The position numbers and the translations under genes were made by a program. The notes beneath the pieces were generated by a model. The model saw only the letters and a list, made by a program, of their open reading frames with translations, did not search any database and was not told where the DNA came from. A DNA stretch of 64,000 bases. Source: Mesorhabditis belari (Eukaryota > Nematoda > Chromadorea > Rhabditida > Rhabditidae). Where the stretch lies: positions 970,001 through 1,034,000 of the forward strand of contig CAUEEP010000935.1 in the NCBI GenBank assembly GCA_958450365.1. The letters are read 5' to 3'. Below, piece by piece: positions 33,112 to 43,540 of the stretch; positions within the stretch are counted from its first letter, which is position 1, and the number at the start of each line of letters is the position of its first letter.

Positions 33112-34152
33112 ATGCCGCTCTGGATGCCATTCGAAATGAGGAATCTGACGTCGTTTCCGATGGAGAAGCTCTGTTACGATCTCAAGTTGGAAGTGCTGGA
33201 GGGAATGGACGCGAAAGATACGATTGAGTTGGTCAAAGTGAATGCGGGATTTCAATGGATGCTTTCACGCAATCCGTCTCTCGTTTTCAACCACCACGTG
33301 AACGAGATTGTAATGAATCGTAATGAAATGAAGGACGGGAAGATCCGGAAGTTCTTCGTCTTTGACCAAATTGATGTGAGTCATCTTCCGCTAAGCGAAC
33401 GAATCCATTCGTGTGACAAATTGTGGATACAACTTGGATTAAGTGATGATCCGGACTCCGATCAACTCCACAACGAACACGCGACGCTTCTGAATCAATT
33501 GAACTCGGTGAGAAGTTTGACGCTCTTATTGCGCGGAAAGGAGTGTTTGCGGAAATTGTTTGACAATTTCCGCGCGAGGATTGAGGAATTCGCTTGGATT
33601 CAGCTGGACATTGATTGGTTGAAAGAAAATGAAGTGATCAGGGAGCTTTTTGAGAATTTCATTTCTAATCAGCTGAATGACTGCGAAGGGGTCTGGTGGT
33701 ATGATTGGCGTTCTGCCGCGGCGTTTCACTTCTACTACGATGCTTTTGCCAAGAATTCGATCGAAATCTTGAAAATTAGAACCAAGGTGGATTACTTTGA
33801 AGAGATCGTGCAATCAATCGTTGAAAAGGGGATCCCAAGTAAGAATTCGAAGGCGGCTTTTTATGTGTATCACCGGGATTATCTGGGAACCGATGTTTCT
33901 CAGGAGAGGGAGGCCCGAGTCGTCGATTTTCTTTCGCGATTCTGTGGAATGAAGCGATGGGACCTAGAAAATCACCCAGAAGTCATCAAAAGGGCGACCG
34001 AACTCGTGAACAAGTATTTCAGCGGCGTCGACGAGTTGTTGGCCCGTCCATTTTTTCGACGAAACATTGACTCGAGCAGAGATTGTGTCTACATGCTTCC
34101 CCGGCGCGGCCAATTCAGTCAATTTTTCGCCTTCTACATGGAACCACGATAG
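33112..34152 (+). CDS. F-box-like protein, copy 1
   Basis: Reading from the ATG just after TTTTACAG|GTGAAAGA, a single exon encodes 346 residues to TAG at 34150-34152. The N-terminus fits an F-box: SFPMEKLCYDLKLEVLEGMD then DTIELVKVNAGFQWMLSRNP (hydrophobic spacing and the usual Trp near residue 50). The rest resembles nematode F-box associated regions without clear motifs and ends SQFFAFYMEPR. Such proteins recruit SKP-type substrates to SCF ubiquitin ligases, and the family is greatly expanded in nematodes. A paralog lies 4.2 kb downstream. The open frame continues 22 codons upstream of this ATG, but an intron acceptor there favours this start. AATAAA follows near 34241. Confidence 0.7.
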   Translation: MPLWMPFEMRNLTSFPMEKLCYDLKLEVLEGMDAKDTIELVKVNAGFQWMLSRNPSLVFNHHVNEIVMNRNEMKDGKIRKFFVFDQIDVSHLPLSERIHSCDKLWIQLGLSDDPDSDQLHNEHATLLNQLNSVRSLTLLLRGKECLRKLFDNFRARIEEFAWIQLDIDWLKENEVIRELFENFISNQLNDCEGVWWYDWRSAAAFHFYYDAFAKNSIEILKIRTKVDYFEEIVQSIVEKGIPSKNSKAAFYVYHRDYLGTDVSQEREARVVDFLSRFCGMKRWDLENHPEVIKRATELVNKYFSGVDELLARPFFRRNIDSSRDCVYMLPRRGQFSQFFAFYMEPR

Positions 34153-34159
34153 GAAATGA

Positions 34160-35225
34160 TCATGTTTTGAGGGTTTTTATCGAGTCTTTTACAGTTTTAG
34201 TGCTTTTATTGTGTAATTTTGCCGATTTTTAGTTCTCTAAGAAATAAAGTTGCACAATTTTTCTCTTTTTGAACGATGATTTGTTGTGTTAAAGACATGA
34301 CGATATCTTTTTTGATTATTTTATTGTGGAAACTTTAATATTTCCGCTACACGGATCGAATAGGTCAGGGTATGAATCTACATAATGTCCAATTCATGTT
34401 ACGTTGGTGATGTCTACAACTCGCACGAATGAAATAATCACTCATTGCTTATTCTCATTGTCATATCTTTCTCATGTTCTGTCGTTGTTATTGGCAAGAG
34501 GCTTTGAATTTGTTAAACTTTTGAGAAATAGTTCTTTGAAATGCGTCGTTTACTGTTCTTACTACCCCAGCGACAGCATCGCAAAAGGATCCAAAACTTC
34601 AATGAGAACTTTTTATGTGTTTGAGAATTCTTTGAAGACTTGTTGTGGAAGCGGATCTTCTGTGCCGTGTGCCTCCGTGTATTATGTGGGTTTGTGTAAC
34701 TTGTATCGAATCAAAACCTGTGAGGTCGAAAACGGTTTTTCTTGTTCCTTTGTCGGGTTCCAGGTTCACAGGATGCCGAGCATTCATTCCCAATATAATC
34801 GTTTGATCAGGTAAGATTTAACTAAAATAACTTGAACTTTTTAACTTTAGATCCCCCTGCCTGAAATGGCTTGGTTGAAGTGTTCGAATTTTTGATTTAA
34901 AGAAAAGAAAATAAACATTAGAGTGTAATCGATGTGGAATGTACTTGTTCGGAATATCGATTAGGGCAGTAGATATCAATTTTTTTTAAATTAAGATTAA
35001 CAAATTTCAGCCTGCAACCTTGCGCTTGCGGTTTAAAACGAAATGTGCAACACGTTAACTTCATTTTGTTTAGCATGAAGCAGTTTCATTATTGAAGAGA
35101 TCTGGCATCCCGCGAACATCATCTAATATGACCGAGTGGCAACACAATTGTAGCATCATGTGATGAAGATGTGACAAAGATGATCAGCAATGAGTGATCA
35201 TTGTGTTTTTTGCTTATTCTTTTTT
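34160..35225. other. Spacer between F-box copy 1 and the small + strand gene
   Basis: Includes a frame at 34404-34814 whose end (PSIHSQYNRLIR|GTAAGA) is exon-like, and the repeated TTTAACTTTAG-ATCCCC junction at 34847. It is not assigned to a gene. Confidence 0.3.
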
Positions 35226-35229
35226 CCAG

Positions 35230-35714
35230 AGATGGTGCTGCGGACGCCACCGATTCTAGTACAATGTGAGTTCAGCAACGAGACGCCGGGCAATCTACCC
35301 CACTATGGCCCACCACTCCTCGCGATATCAGCCCAAACGCAGAAGTTTGTGAGTTTTTTTGGACAAATATTAGGAAATTTCATAGGGTAACCTTTGAATC
35401 AAACCAAACTGCATCAGGGATTTCATTCATGCATCAGCATCAAGCAGTTTCATTATTTAATCATTTTAGGCCTATCATCACGACCGACATCATTTGTTTC
35501 TACATGGCACATACACATTTGTCTACACAAGCTTATCAAATGTGCACTTTGTACGTCTTTTTTTGAGCCATTTATCCCTTTAAAGTCTCCGGTTCAATTA
35601 CGCAACCGGTTGATTTCGGTTTTGCTTGTTTGCCGATTTCAGTTGTGCTTCTTTCAAAATTTTTATTCATTTTCTTTTCAATCTGGCTTTTATGGAGTTC
35701 AAATTCTCCAATAA
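35230..35714 (+). CDS. Small unidentified gene between the F-box copies
   Basis: Exons 35230-35348 (ATG 35232; MVLRTPPILVQCEFSNETPG ... AISAQTQKF, donor GTGAGT), 35470-35550 (AYHHDRHHLFLHGTYTFVYT..., donor GTACGT) and 35643-35714 (LCFFQNFY ... GVQILQ, TAA) all join in phase 0, giving at least 89 residues. The stop overlaps an AATAAA signal. Two nucleotides precede the ATG after TTTTTCCAG, which may be an SL trans-splice site or an upstream junction. No family is recognised; the matched phases and good splice sites support a real gene. Confidence 0.5.
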
Positions 35715-35864
35715 AAGCCCAAAGAAATCGAAAATTAAAATAAAGTGATAAAAATCAGAAAATTTATAGAAAATCTTCTAAAATCTCTATAAAAACAAAG
35801 AAAAAAATCAAAAAAGCTCAAAAACACCAGGAAATTTACCATCTTTCTCTCTTCGCCATTTTTC

Positions 35865-36255
35865 ATCTCAAATCATTCTTTTTTCTTCATTTCTTTTCTC
35901 ATTTCAATGTTGGCATTGTCAATCACCGGGAAAATAAAAGGAAAAGAAGTCGTATAAGTAACAAAAAAAGATTGTTGGCATTGTCACTCACCGGGAAAAT
36001 AAAAGGAAAAGAAGAAGTCGTACAAGTAACAAAGAAAAGCGATGAGCGGACGAGTTTGAATAACGCAAAAATAGTTCGCAATAACTCGAAATTATCAAAA
36101 GAAAAGGTATCAACTTAAGAGTTTTGGCTATGCGGAATCGTGGAGAAAACGGAATGAGACATTAAACAAATTAGAAATCGTAGATGGGAAAGGCAGCATT
36201 CCAACATCACGGTACAAATCCTCCTGCATATTGAACAGGTCGCCTTGTAGTTTAC
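35865..36255. repeat. Inverted duplication, right member
   Basis: Inverse of 31470-31775. Contains an extra tandem copy of GGCATTGTCAATCACCGGGA... (35905-36020) not present in the left member. Confidence 0.8.
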
Positions 36256-36545
36256 GAATCTTGCAATATCCAGCGTGAATCGACCACTCTCAACAGCTTC
36301 CCCTTTGCGGAAACAAACAATCTGATCATCCTCGTGGTTGGACTCCTTGTTGTCATTTTTTGCCGTCTCAAAAAATTCGCAAGCCATTCATTGCTTGCAG
36401 AGAAAGACTTTGTGAAATCTGGGTTCGATTCGCGAAAAAACATGGCTTTTTCCTGAACCATACGTCAAGAAACTTTTAACTTTTCCTCTCGCTTTTCTTT
36501 GATCCATCGATAAGTGGCCTCCTCGACTGCGCGAAATTTAAGCAT
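36250..36545 (-). pseudogene. Tc5/pogo-type (CENP-B HTH) transposase relic
   Basis: Reading down from 36540: VEEATYRWIKEKREEKLKVS, an in-frame TGA, then MVQEKAMFFRESNPDFTKSF and SASNEWLANFLRR. This follows the HTH_Tnp_Tc5 pattern (EExLxxWIxEKR ... FxASNGWLxxFxxR). The stop and the loss of frame after it show decay. No DDE domain was seen nearby. It sits directly beside the inverted duplication. Confidence 0.65.
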
Positions 36546-36659
36546 TAGAAAAAATACCAAAAAGATGTGGAAAAATACCAAAAAAATAGTGATATTGAAT
36601 GCAAATATAATATTTTACCCTACTTTTAAACTTTTCAATCTATATCTTCAATTCTTTTC

Positions 36660-38817
36660 TTTAGGAAGGAAGTGATGAGCTCGACGAGTTGGGTCGGGTG
36701 TGGTGATGGGCAAAACTCGATTGAACTTCGTGGACTCAATTCGATTGGATGAAGTCGGTCGCAGATTTCAATTTTGAATTTAAAACCCCCATTTTCGAGC
36801 TAGATTTGATAAGTTGCACGTTTTTATGTGATCCTTTTTGTGGAAAAATTTCTTTTTACAGGATTTTTATGAACGTATTGCTAGTTTATTAAAACCTGTT
36901 CAGTTTTTTCTTGAGCGTGAATGCGTTTACGGGTGTTTTACGTTATTTGGTAACGCTTTTAATGTTTACTTGTTAATTTTGTGAAAATAAACTTGGAACT
37001 TAAGGTATTTTCGAGCGGTGATTTGGTTGGAGGACCATATTGTTTTTGATTTATGACAAATTTTGTGGAATTCTAACCTTTGTTGGAGAAGTATTGCTTA
37101 TTATTTACATTTTCCCTAGGCAAATCTCTAATTGCTCAGATTTTTATGGAATTAGACAAGTTGTTGACTTCAAAAGGTTATGAAAAGCCAAATTTGACGT
37201 TTGACCCCAAGAACATTAGATGACCATATTGTCACCAAAAATTGATTGGTTTTTGTGCTTTCGCTTTCATTTTCCGACAAGAACCAATTGTTCTCTTTTA
37301 CAGGTGCAAGAATGTCGCTCGAGATGCGGTATGAAATGAGGAATCTGACATCGTTTCCGATGGAGCAGCTCTGTTACGATCTGAAGTTGGAAGTGCTGAA
37401 TGAGATGAACGCGAAAGATACGATCGAGTTGGTCAAAGTGAATGTGGGATTTCAATGGATGCTTTCACGCAATCCGTCTCTCGTTTGTGACCACCACGTG
37501 GACACGATTCGCTTGAACGACGGGAAGATTTGGCTCAAGAAGTTTCCGGAGCCGCGCTTAATCTCGTTCGCGACTTTCCGCTCATCAAGGCCATCAATTC
37601 ATGCGATAATTTGACGATTGATGCGGGAGAGGAACTTTTCACTGAACAGCACACCGAATTCCTCAATCATTTCACATCCGTGAACCGTTTATGGCTTTTC
37701 CTGGATGATAGCGACGATTTGGCCGTATTTGTTGAGAGTTTCCGGGTTTCCATCAAAGAACACGCTGTGTTGAGTGTGCAATCGTTGGCTTTTCGAGATG
37801 ATCAAGTGATTAAGGAACGATTCCAAGAATTCATTGAAACGAAGCTCAACGATTGCCATCGAATCGACTTGGATTTTTGTATCGATGCCTCGTTCCACTT
37901 CTACGACGACGCTTTGGAGAAGATGCGCGTGAGATTCGTGCAGGTACGGCTTTGGTATCTTAATTTTAAAGTTAATTTCTAACGTTCTGCATCATTATTA
38001 GCTGAATATCATTGAAAATCCGTTAAAATTGTACTAAAACACTGAAAAGTCGTGATTTTTTTAGTTAGCATCAGCCAACTCTGCCATTTGAGTGTAAATT
38101 TGTTCATTTACGCTAATCCTTAGCGTTTGGACTTCTAGATGATGTAGCTCTGCTGCCCTTTTGACAGGAAATCGTTTTGTTGTGCATAATTATTCCTTGA
38201 TTTGAAATATTCAGCTAATAGTGATGAGTAGGGTTGAGCGCATTGGGAAATTCAAGTGAATTCGATCATTTTGTTATCAATTTTAGACGGATTTGGTTAA
38301 GTAGATTGGCAATATTAAGTGTATTAGACAATTTCACTTTCAAGGACCTAATTTTCGCCTGGATTTTACCAGTTTTCCTAAGCCTTTTTTTGGGAAAGGC
38401 TTGAGAATATTAAGCATTGAATATTCTCATTTTATACCAATAACGTTTTTCTTTAGATGTCGACGGCGACGAATGTCTTTCCGCCGATCGTTTCATCGAT
38501 TGTCAAACATGGGATCGCAAGTCATAAACCTCGAGGCGTCTTTTCGTGTTGACGGAGGTCGAGCACCGGCAATGAATGCCCAAGTTGTCGATTTTCTGAC
38601 GAAATATCCGGGAATGCGAAGAATTGATGGGGAAATGCGGGAAAAACTCATGCGCCTCGGAAACGATCGTTTAAGCCATGGATAGTCGCCAATTGATGCG
38701 GAAAGTTCCTGTTTCCGACAGAATATCGAATCGGTCAGGGATTGCGTGTACATTTGCACGTCGAACTCGCCGTATACTCACTTTTTCGCTTTTTATGTGC
38801 CACCTGACAATTGTTGA
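36660..38817 (+). pseudogene. F-box-like protein, copy 2, decayed
   Basis: Paralog of 33112-34152. The first part from ATG 37312 matches closely (MRNLTSFPMEQLCYDLKLEV, GFQWMLSRNPSLV) to about 37530. The reading frame then must shift to follow the homologous stretch ALNLVRDFPLIKAINSCDNL through 37944. A GTACGG...TTCTTTAG intron (37945-38456) follows, then VFPPIVSSIVKHGIAS, another shift to AMNAQVVDFLTKYPGMRR, a stop at 38685, and finally an out-of-frame tail ESVRDCVYICTS ... FFAFYVPP ending near 38817. At least three shifts separate it from copy 1. Upstream non-coding sequence (36935-37240) is also shared with 32555-33045, so the duplication includes the promoter. Confidence 0.75.
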
Positions 38818-38819
38818 AA

Positions 38820-39800
38820 TCTCTGTTGTTCCGTTTTGTTAACTTTTTTCTTAATCTAAACTTTTCAATTATTGATCTTGCTGTTGCAAATAAAGCTTTA
38901 CATAGACAAATGTTGTTTTTGAGGGGGAAATTGAATTGTCGTTTTGCGCGACCGTTGGCTATTTTTGACACATTGTATTTTGAAAAGGAAAACCCATTGC
39001 TTCTCATTGATTCAAACCTCGGCGTCTCTTTTCGTGCCCTCGTGTATCCGTTGCATCGTCAGCGCCGTGAGGGCACCTGAACATATCACCTAAGTGTTTA
39101 AAGATCAAATACTTTATTTATTCATGACTCATTTATCAATAGAAGCACATGTGTTTCTATTTCTCAATCTTCCAAAATCGGTCGCCGAGAAAAAATAGGT
39201 AAGCGGCGCTCAAATGAATGAAAAATTTCGAATTGGGAAAATTCAACTTTACGATCTGCTAGAGATTTCCAACGAAACCTGGTTTTGATGAAAGACGGAG
39301 ATGGCAACGTTACGACCCGATTATGCATGGTCCTTTACAGTATGTGGTTTATTAGTTTGTCAAAATCCATTTCAATTTTTTAGAATTGGAGATTTGAAAT
39401 GCTTTATGAAATCCTACCGTTTCGGACAAATTAAATATCCATGGCAGACAGGAAACATTGGCTCCTTATCTAGAAAAGGCACATTTCGTCTTGGAATTAA
39501 ACGAAATGATGCTTCTTGTTCTTATAAATGGAAATGTGTTTTAAATGTTGTTTAAATGTTGTCCAAATGTGAATAGATTTTTAATTGTTAATTGTTCCAA
39601 ATATCGAACCATTGCATCAAATACAGCACACCAAAGTAATTGACTTCAAATAATACCATAAATTCAGTAAGTATAACATCTGCCAAAGAATAAACAAATT
39701 GTGCGACTCGACCTGAGCTAAATCAAACTCCAAACTCCGAGATTCGTAACGCAATTTGAAAGATTGAAAGATGGTAGGTAGTCTGAAAACCTAAAAGGTA
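38820..39800. other. Region with open but unassigned frames
   Basis: 39301-39555 is open, and a second frame across 39220-39340 is open too. Splice options (donor 39341, acceptor 39382) give early stops. No family motif. A GAGGGCAC stem (39040-39075) is present. Confidence 0.3.
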
Positions 39801-39805
39801 GGTAG

Positions 39806-39970
39806 TCTGTATTTGTCAAAGTTGAACTACCAGAAAGAGTTGATCCACTTAAATGGTCTCTAACTCCATGTCGACGATCCCGAGTCCTCCAACAAAGTAA
39901 TATTGATGGTGTTTTTAATTTGTGGTTTTTCGGCTATTTACTTGCTTTTTTTTCAGGTCAACAGTCATGA
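39806..39970 (+). CDS. Last exons of an unidentified + strand gene
   Basis: After GGTAGGTAG, a frame encodes SVFVKVELPERVDPLKWSLT and PCRRSRVLQQ, with donor GTAATA at 39897. The acceptor TTTTTTTCAG leads to a short terminal exon (39957-39970) ending SQQS and TGA. AATAAA occurs at about 40066. An alternative frame across the same junction gives a 39-residue protein with a C-terminal hydrophobic tail (ATG 39854, ending ASVLVLAQLLLF). One of the two is probably real; no family is recognised. Confidence 0.35.
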   Translation, partial: SVFVKVELPERVDPLKWSLTPCRRSRVLQQSNIDGVFNLWFFGYLLAFFSGQQS

Positions 39971-40084
39971 TGAAAAGGATGACGATATTCGCGGCATCCG
40001 TTCTCGTTCTCGCTCAGCTTCTGCTGTTCTGATTTTCTCTATATTTTTATCGGTAAGACTACAAAATAAACTCCTAATAAAGTC

Positions 40085-40268
40085 TACTAATAAAGACGAG
40101 TTTCTGGAGGCTCTGAAGGCTTCAGCGTTCAGTACTGAACCTAGGGCCTCCTAGAATGAATGGAGCATCTTAAGAATGGGCATCTTAGGATGTACTGAAC
40201 CCTTTAGTACTGAATCATTTAGTACTGAACGCCGAAGCCTTCAGAGCCTCCAGAAACTCGTCTTTGTT
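40085..40268. repeat. Hairpin with 42-base arms
   Basis: AAGACGAGTTTCTGGAGGCT (40094) and its complement (to 40264) flank ~85 bases containing more GTACTGAA units; a foldback element or MITE. Confidence 0.8.
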
Positions 40269-40670
40269 AGCAAATTCACCATTTTACTTTTTAGTGTCTC
40301 TTTTTTAGTTTCACATTAACATTACATTAACTAGTTTAGACTAGTTAAAGTTAAAAGTTAATTAGCTACATCTTAAATCTAATACAATAAAATTCCTTTT
40401 TCTCTTTACAGCATTTGTCGAAAAGTTTCCAAAGTTTTTTGTATTAGGTTTAGTCAAGACAAGATCAAAATCAATCAAGATGATCAACGACTGCCAATAT
40501 GTTGCACAAATTAAAGCAAATTTTGTGATTTGTATCCGTATAAACTTGAAACTTCTATATATAATTTTGTTGTGATTAAAGATACAATTATTAAAAGCCT
40601 CCACCACCTTTATTGCAAATACAAAAAAATTTTTAAGCCTTTTGGGGTCTGATGTTGGTCTGCCAATTCA

Positions 40671-41365
40671 TCATTCGGAATCAGTGACGTCCGCTTGCTG
40701 AGGCAAATCGAAACTGAGACGATAGTCGTAGACCATGGGCTAAAAAAAAACTTGAATCCACTCAACAAATTCTATTTAGTTAACAGACTTAGAAATAAAA
40801 CAGACCATGGGTTGACCTGGGATGGCGTCCAAATGAGCTTTAATTTGTAGTTGATATGTGCCAACTGGAGCTAAATAAGAACAATGAAATCTCATTTAAT
40901 TTTTATAGTTTTCGAATAGAATTAAAAGTAAATTTAGAAATCTCACCATCAGGGTTTCCGAAGCTGATTATAAAGTGAATCTTCCGATGCTCTGGCACAC
41001 GAATTTCAGTGAGCCAAGTGTAGTCGTTGTACTCCGTCACTCCCATAGTCTCGTCCAACCTCCACCACATCTTCCATCGGGGGGCAAGTTCCGATTCAAC
41101 GAGTACAGGGGCGGCGTGTTGATCATAAGGTCCTGCTGGAGGCGACATCTAAACAAAAAAAATATTAAAACAAAAATAAGAAATCCAAACCATAATGTTG
41201 AAATCCTGGTTGAATTGGTTATGCATCTGGAATGCAAAAGGAGTTCGACATGGATTTCCCAATGAATGCGTCTGAAGGCAAAACAAATGTAAAAGAAAAA
41301 ACTTAAACGACACTTACCGCAATCAGATTTCGAGCCTGTGCATCGATCAATGCTTGAGGCCCGCA
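40671..41365 (-). CDS. Unidentified gene, 3' exons, 5' side abuts a mariner
   Basis: Exons 41365(?)-41319 (GPQALIDAQARNLIA), 41271-41191 (THSLGNPCRTPFAFQMHNQF...), 41148-40947 (SPPAGPYDQHAAPVLVESEL, WKMWWRLDETMG, YTWLTEIRVPEH), 40870-40806 (PVGTYQLQIKAHLDAIPGQP) and 40739-40671 (MVYDYRLSFDLPQQADVTDS, TGA) join in phase with canonical sites. AATAAA is just downstream. The final part alternates hydrophobic residues like a beta-sandwich, but I cannot name the family. Upstream the frame passes straight into mariner sequence at about 41361, so the 5' end is either lost or lies beyond it. Confidence 0.6.
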
Positions 41366-41650
41366 AGACTTGGCGCCTTCCGACTACCATCTGTTCCGAT
41401 CAATGCACCACTTCTTGGCCGAGAAAAAGTTCAAGAACCGTGACGAGGTCCAAATTTCGGTGTCCAACTTCTTCGAGTCGCAGCCGGTCGAGTTCTTCAA
41501 GAAGGGCATCCATTCTCTGCGTGAACGTTGGCGACAAGTCATTGATGCAGATGGCGAATACCTTTTGGATTAATGTATTGTTATCTTGTTTTTATAATAA
41601 AATAAACTTTTAACGAAAACGCGCATTTCTTTTTTGCCAACCTAATATAT
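41361..41650 (+). pseudogene. Mariner transposase C-terminal fragment
   Basis: PQDLAPSDYHLFRSMHHFLA and FFKKGIHSLRERWRQVID..G correspond to the last ~70 residues of mariner transposases (DLAPSDYHLF ... RGIxxLxxRWxxVxxxDG). The stop is at 41571-41573, followed by the presumed right end ...GCCAACCTAATATA. Everything upstream of the DDE third acidic region is missing. Confidence 0.8.
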
Positions 41651-41819
41651 GAAAATTATTGTAGTTACCCAGTTGAAAACCAGTTGCGTCCAGGAATTGA
41701 TATAAGGGTACTTGTATCGCAGAGCGTCCCATAGGCAAAAATGTCACATTTATTTTATTTTATTAAAATTTAGTTTGCTTTAAAAACGAAATAGTTCCAA
41801 GAATCGCAAAAAAAATTTG

Positions 41820-41930
41820 CATGTGGGCAGAATTAAACCCGAGGGCAAAAATAGGAACGCCGTTTGTGAAACCTTTATCCACTAGGCCACGAGCTTATCC
41901 CTAGCCCGCGGCGAGAGACTGCCTTATAAA
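41820..41930 (-). mobile_element. tRNA(Arg-type)-derived SINE copy
   Basis: On the - strand, CTCGTGGCCTAGTGGATAAA is a good A box of Arg type and GCCCTCGGGTTTAATTCTGC a B box, then CACATGCAAATTTTTTTT. Stem pairing is poor. The same head-plus-tail occurs at 25290-25425. Confidence 0.6.
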
Positions 41931-42064
41931 GGAATCAGTTTTGAGTCCCGTTTTTGCATGCCAGATTCCTCGCATTTCCGTCGGTATTAGCAGCTAATTT
42001 TTGCGGCGTTTTGTTCGCCATTGCCGATTCTCTGTTATGCACTGTGTTTCCAGTCGATTCCCAA

Positions 42065-42230
42065 CTTTGAGGAACTATAAAGGAACTATAAAGGAACTAT
42101 AAAGGAACTAAATAGGAACCATAAAGGAACTATAAAGGAACTAAATAGGAACCATAAAGGAACTATAAAGGAACTAAATAGGAACCATAAAGGAACTAAA
42201 TAGGAACTATAAAGGAACTGTAAAAGAGCT
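42065..42230. repeat. GGAACTATAAA minisatellite
   Basis: About fourteen units of GGAAC(T/C)ATAAA or GGAACTAAATA, 11-12 bases each. Confidence 0.9.
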
Positions 42231-42589
42231 GAGACCATTCCCTTGTAAGCTTTGCTAAGAAAAAGCTTTGCTAAAAAAAAGCTTTGCTTCAGATTGCTAA
42301 GTGAAAGTGAAGAGTTGAGTGTGTTAGAAAGGGTTTTTTTCGTTTTTAGAGCAATGTTTGAAAGAATTTTCAAGCATTAACAATTCGACAATGACAATTC
42401 GTTTCAAAGTTTATCAAAACGCCCAATTGTTTCCTATTATCTAAACTGATCGTGTCGATTCCAAAAAAAATGAGCTCACATTGTTGAAAACAAAAAGAAA
42501 CAAAGCTTTTTCGAAAGCCAGTTTTTTTTTATAAAATGAACCGATTGATCTGACCAATCTCAATATAAAATTTCTTCTTTTTAAACGTT

Positions 42590-42815
42590 TTAAACCAAGT
42601 TTTCTTGTTTTTAAACCAAGCTTTCTTCTTTTTAAACCAAGTTTTCTTCTTTTAAATCAAGTTTTCTTCTTTTTAAACCAAGTTTTCTTCTTTTTAAACC
42701 AAGTTTTCTTGTTTTAAACCAAGTTTTCTTGTTTTAAACCAAGTTTTCTTCTTTTTAAACCAACTTTTCTTCTTTTTAAACCAAGTTTTCTTCTTTTTAA
42801 ACGTTTTTAAACGTT
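42590..42815. repeat. TTTTCTTCTTTTTAAACCAAG minisatellite
   Basis: Ten or so copies of a 20-21-base unit (AACCAAGTTTTCTTCTTTTT) with small changes. Confidence 0.9.
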
Positions 42816-42819
42816 TTAA

Positions 42820-43535
42820 ATCATAAAATTTCCCAAAAACATGAACCTAGCCATTTTCATTGAATACTTTTCTCGATTTCTGATTTTTTTTTTCAATATA
42901 AACAAACTTCCACTCTAAATCCATCCCGCAAATATTTACAATCACTTAATATTCAATTGAAAGGCTAAACATTCGATGTTTCTCTTCTCTCTTTGCTCTT
43001 CTTTTTGCGTTCCCCATTGAATGAGCTGATGGATGAAGGTCGATGTGAGAGTGAGAATCGAGAATTCTCCCCACAAAATCGATTCGTTTCAATTTTTTTC
43101 GTTCATTTGAAATCATCGATTTGAAAAAAAAGCAACTATAGCTTTCAAAAGCTATAGTTGCTTTCAAAACTAAAACCAACTCCTTATTGCCATTTCCCCA
43201 ATAACTTATGCCATGATTTTCTCAAATGTCAATCAAAACAATCAAAATCATTTCATTTCTTTATTCTCCTTATTTCCATTTTTCTTTTCCGACCACAAAA
43301 CAAAATTCCACAATTTCAAGGTCTTTTTGAGTCATTTTTCTCAGAAAATTTTCCCTTTTCAATTTCGCTAAAAATTTCCTATTCATTCGTTCAAATTTGG
43401 GGAATCTGATTAGCGAAAAGGGAGGAAAGACCTTTTTCTCAACAATTTTCCCACAATGCTCATCGAAATGTTTAGTATTTGCAAACTAGTGCATATCTTG
43501 TGTTTATTTTGAATTGAAATCACCGCAGACGTCTG
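42820..43535. other. Non-coding stretch
   Basis: AT-rich. Contains a perfect hairpin AAAGCAACTATAGCTTT...AAAGCTATAGTTGCTTT (43128-43165). No gene seen. Confidence 0.5.
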
Positions 43536-43540
43536 ATTTA

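Noticed and set aside
42065..42230. CRISPR-like array
   Set aside because: Units of 11-12 bases without spacers; this is a minisatellite in a eukaryotic genome. The same holds for 9055-9275, 53590-53725 and 58825-59282.
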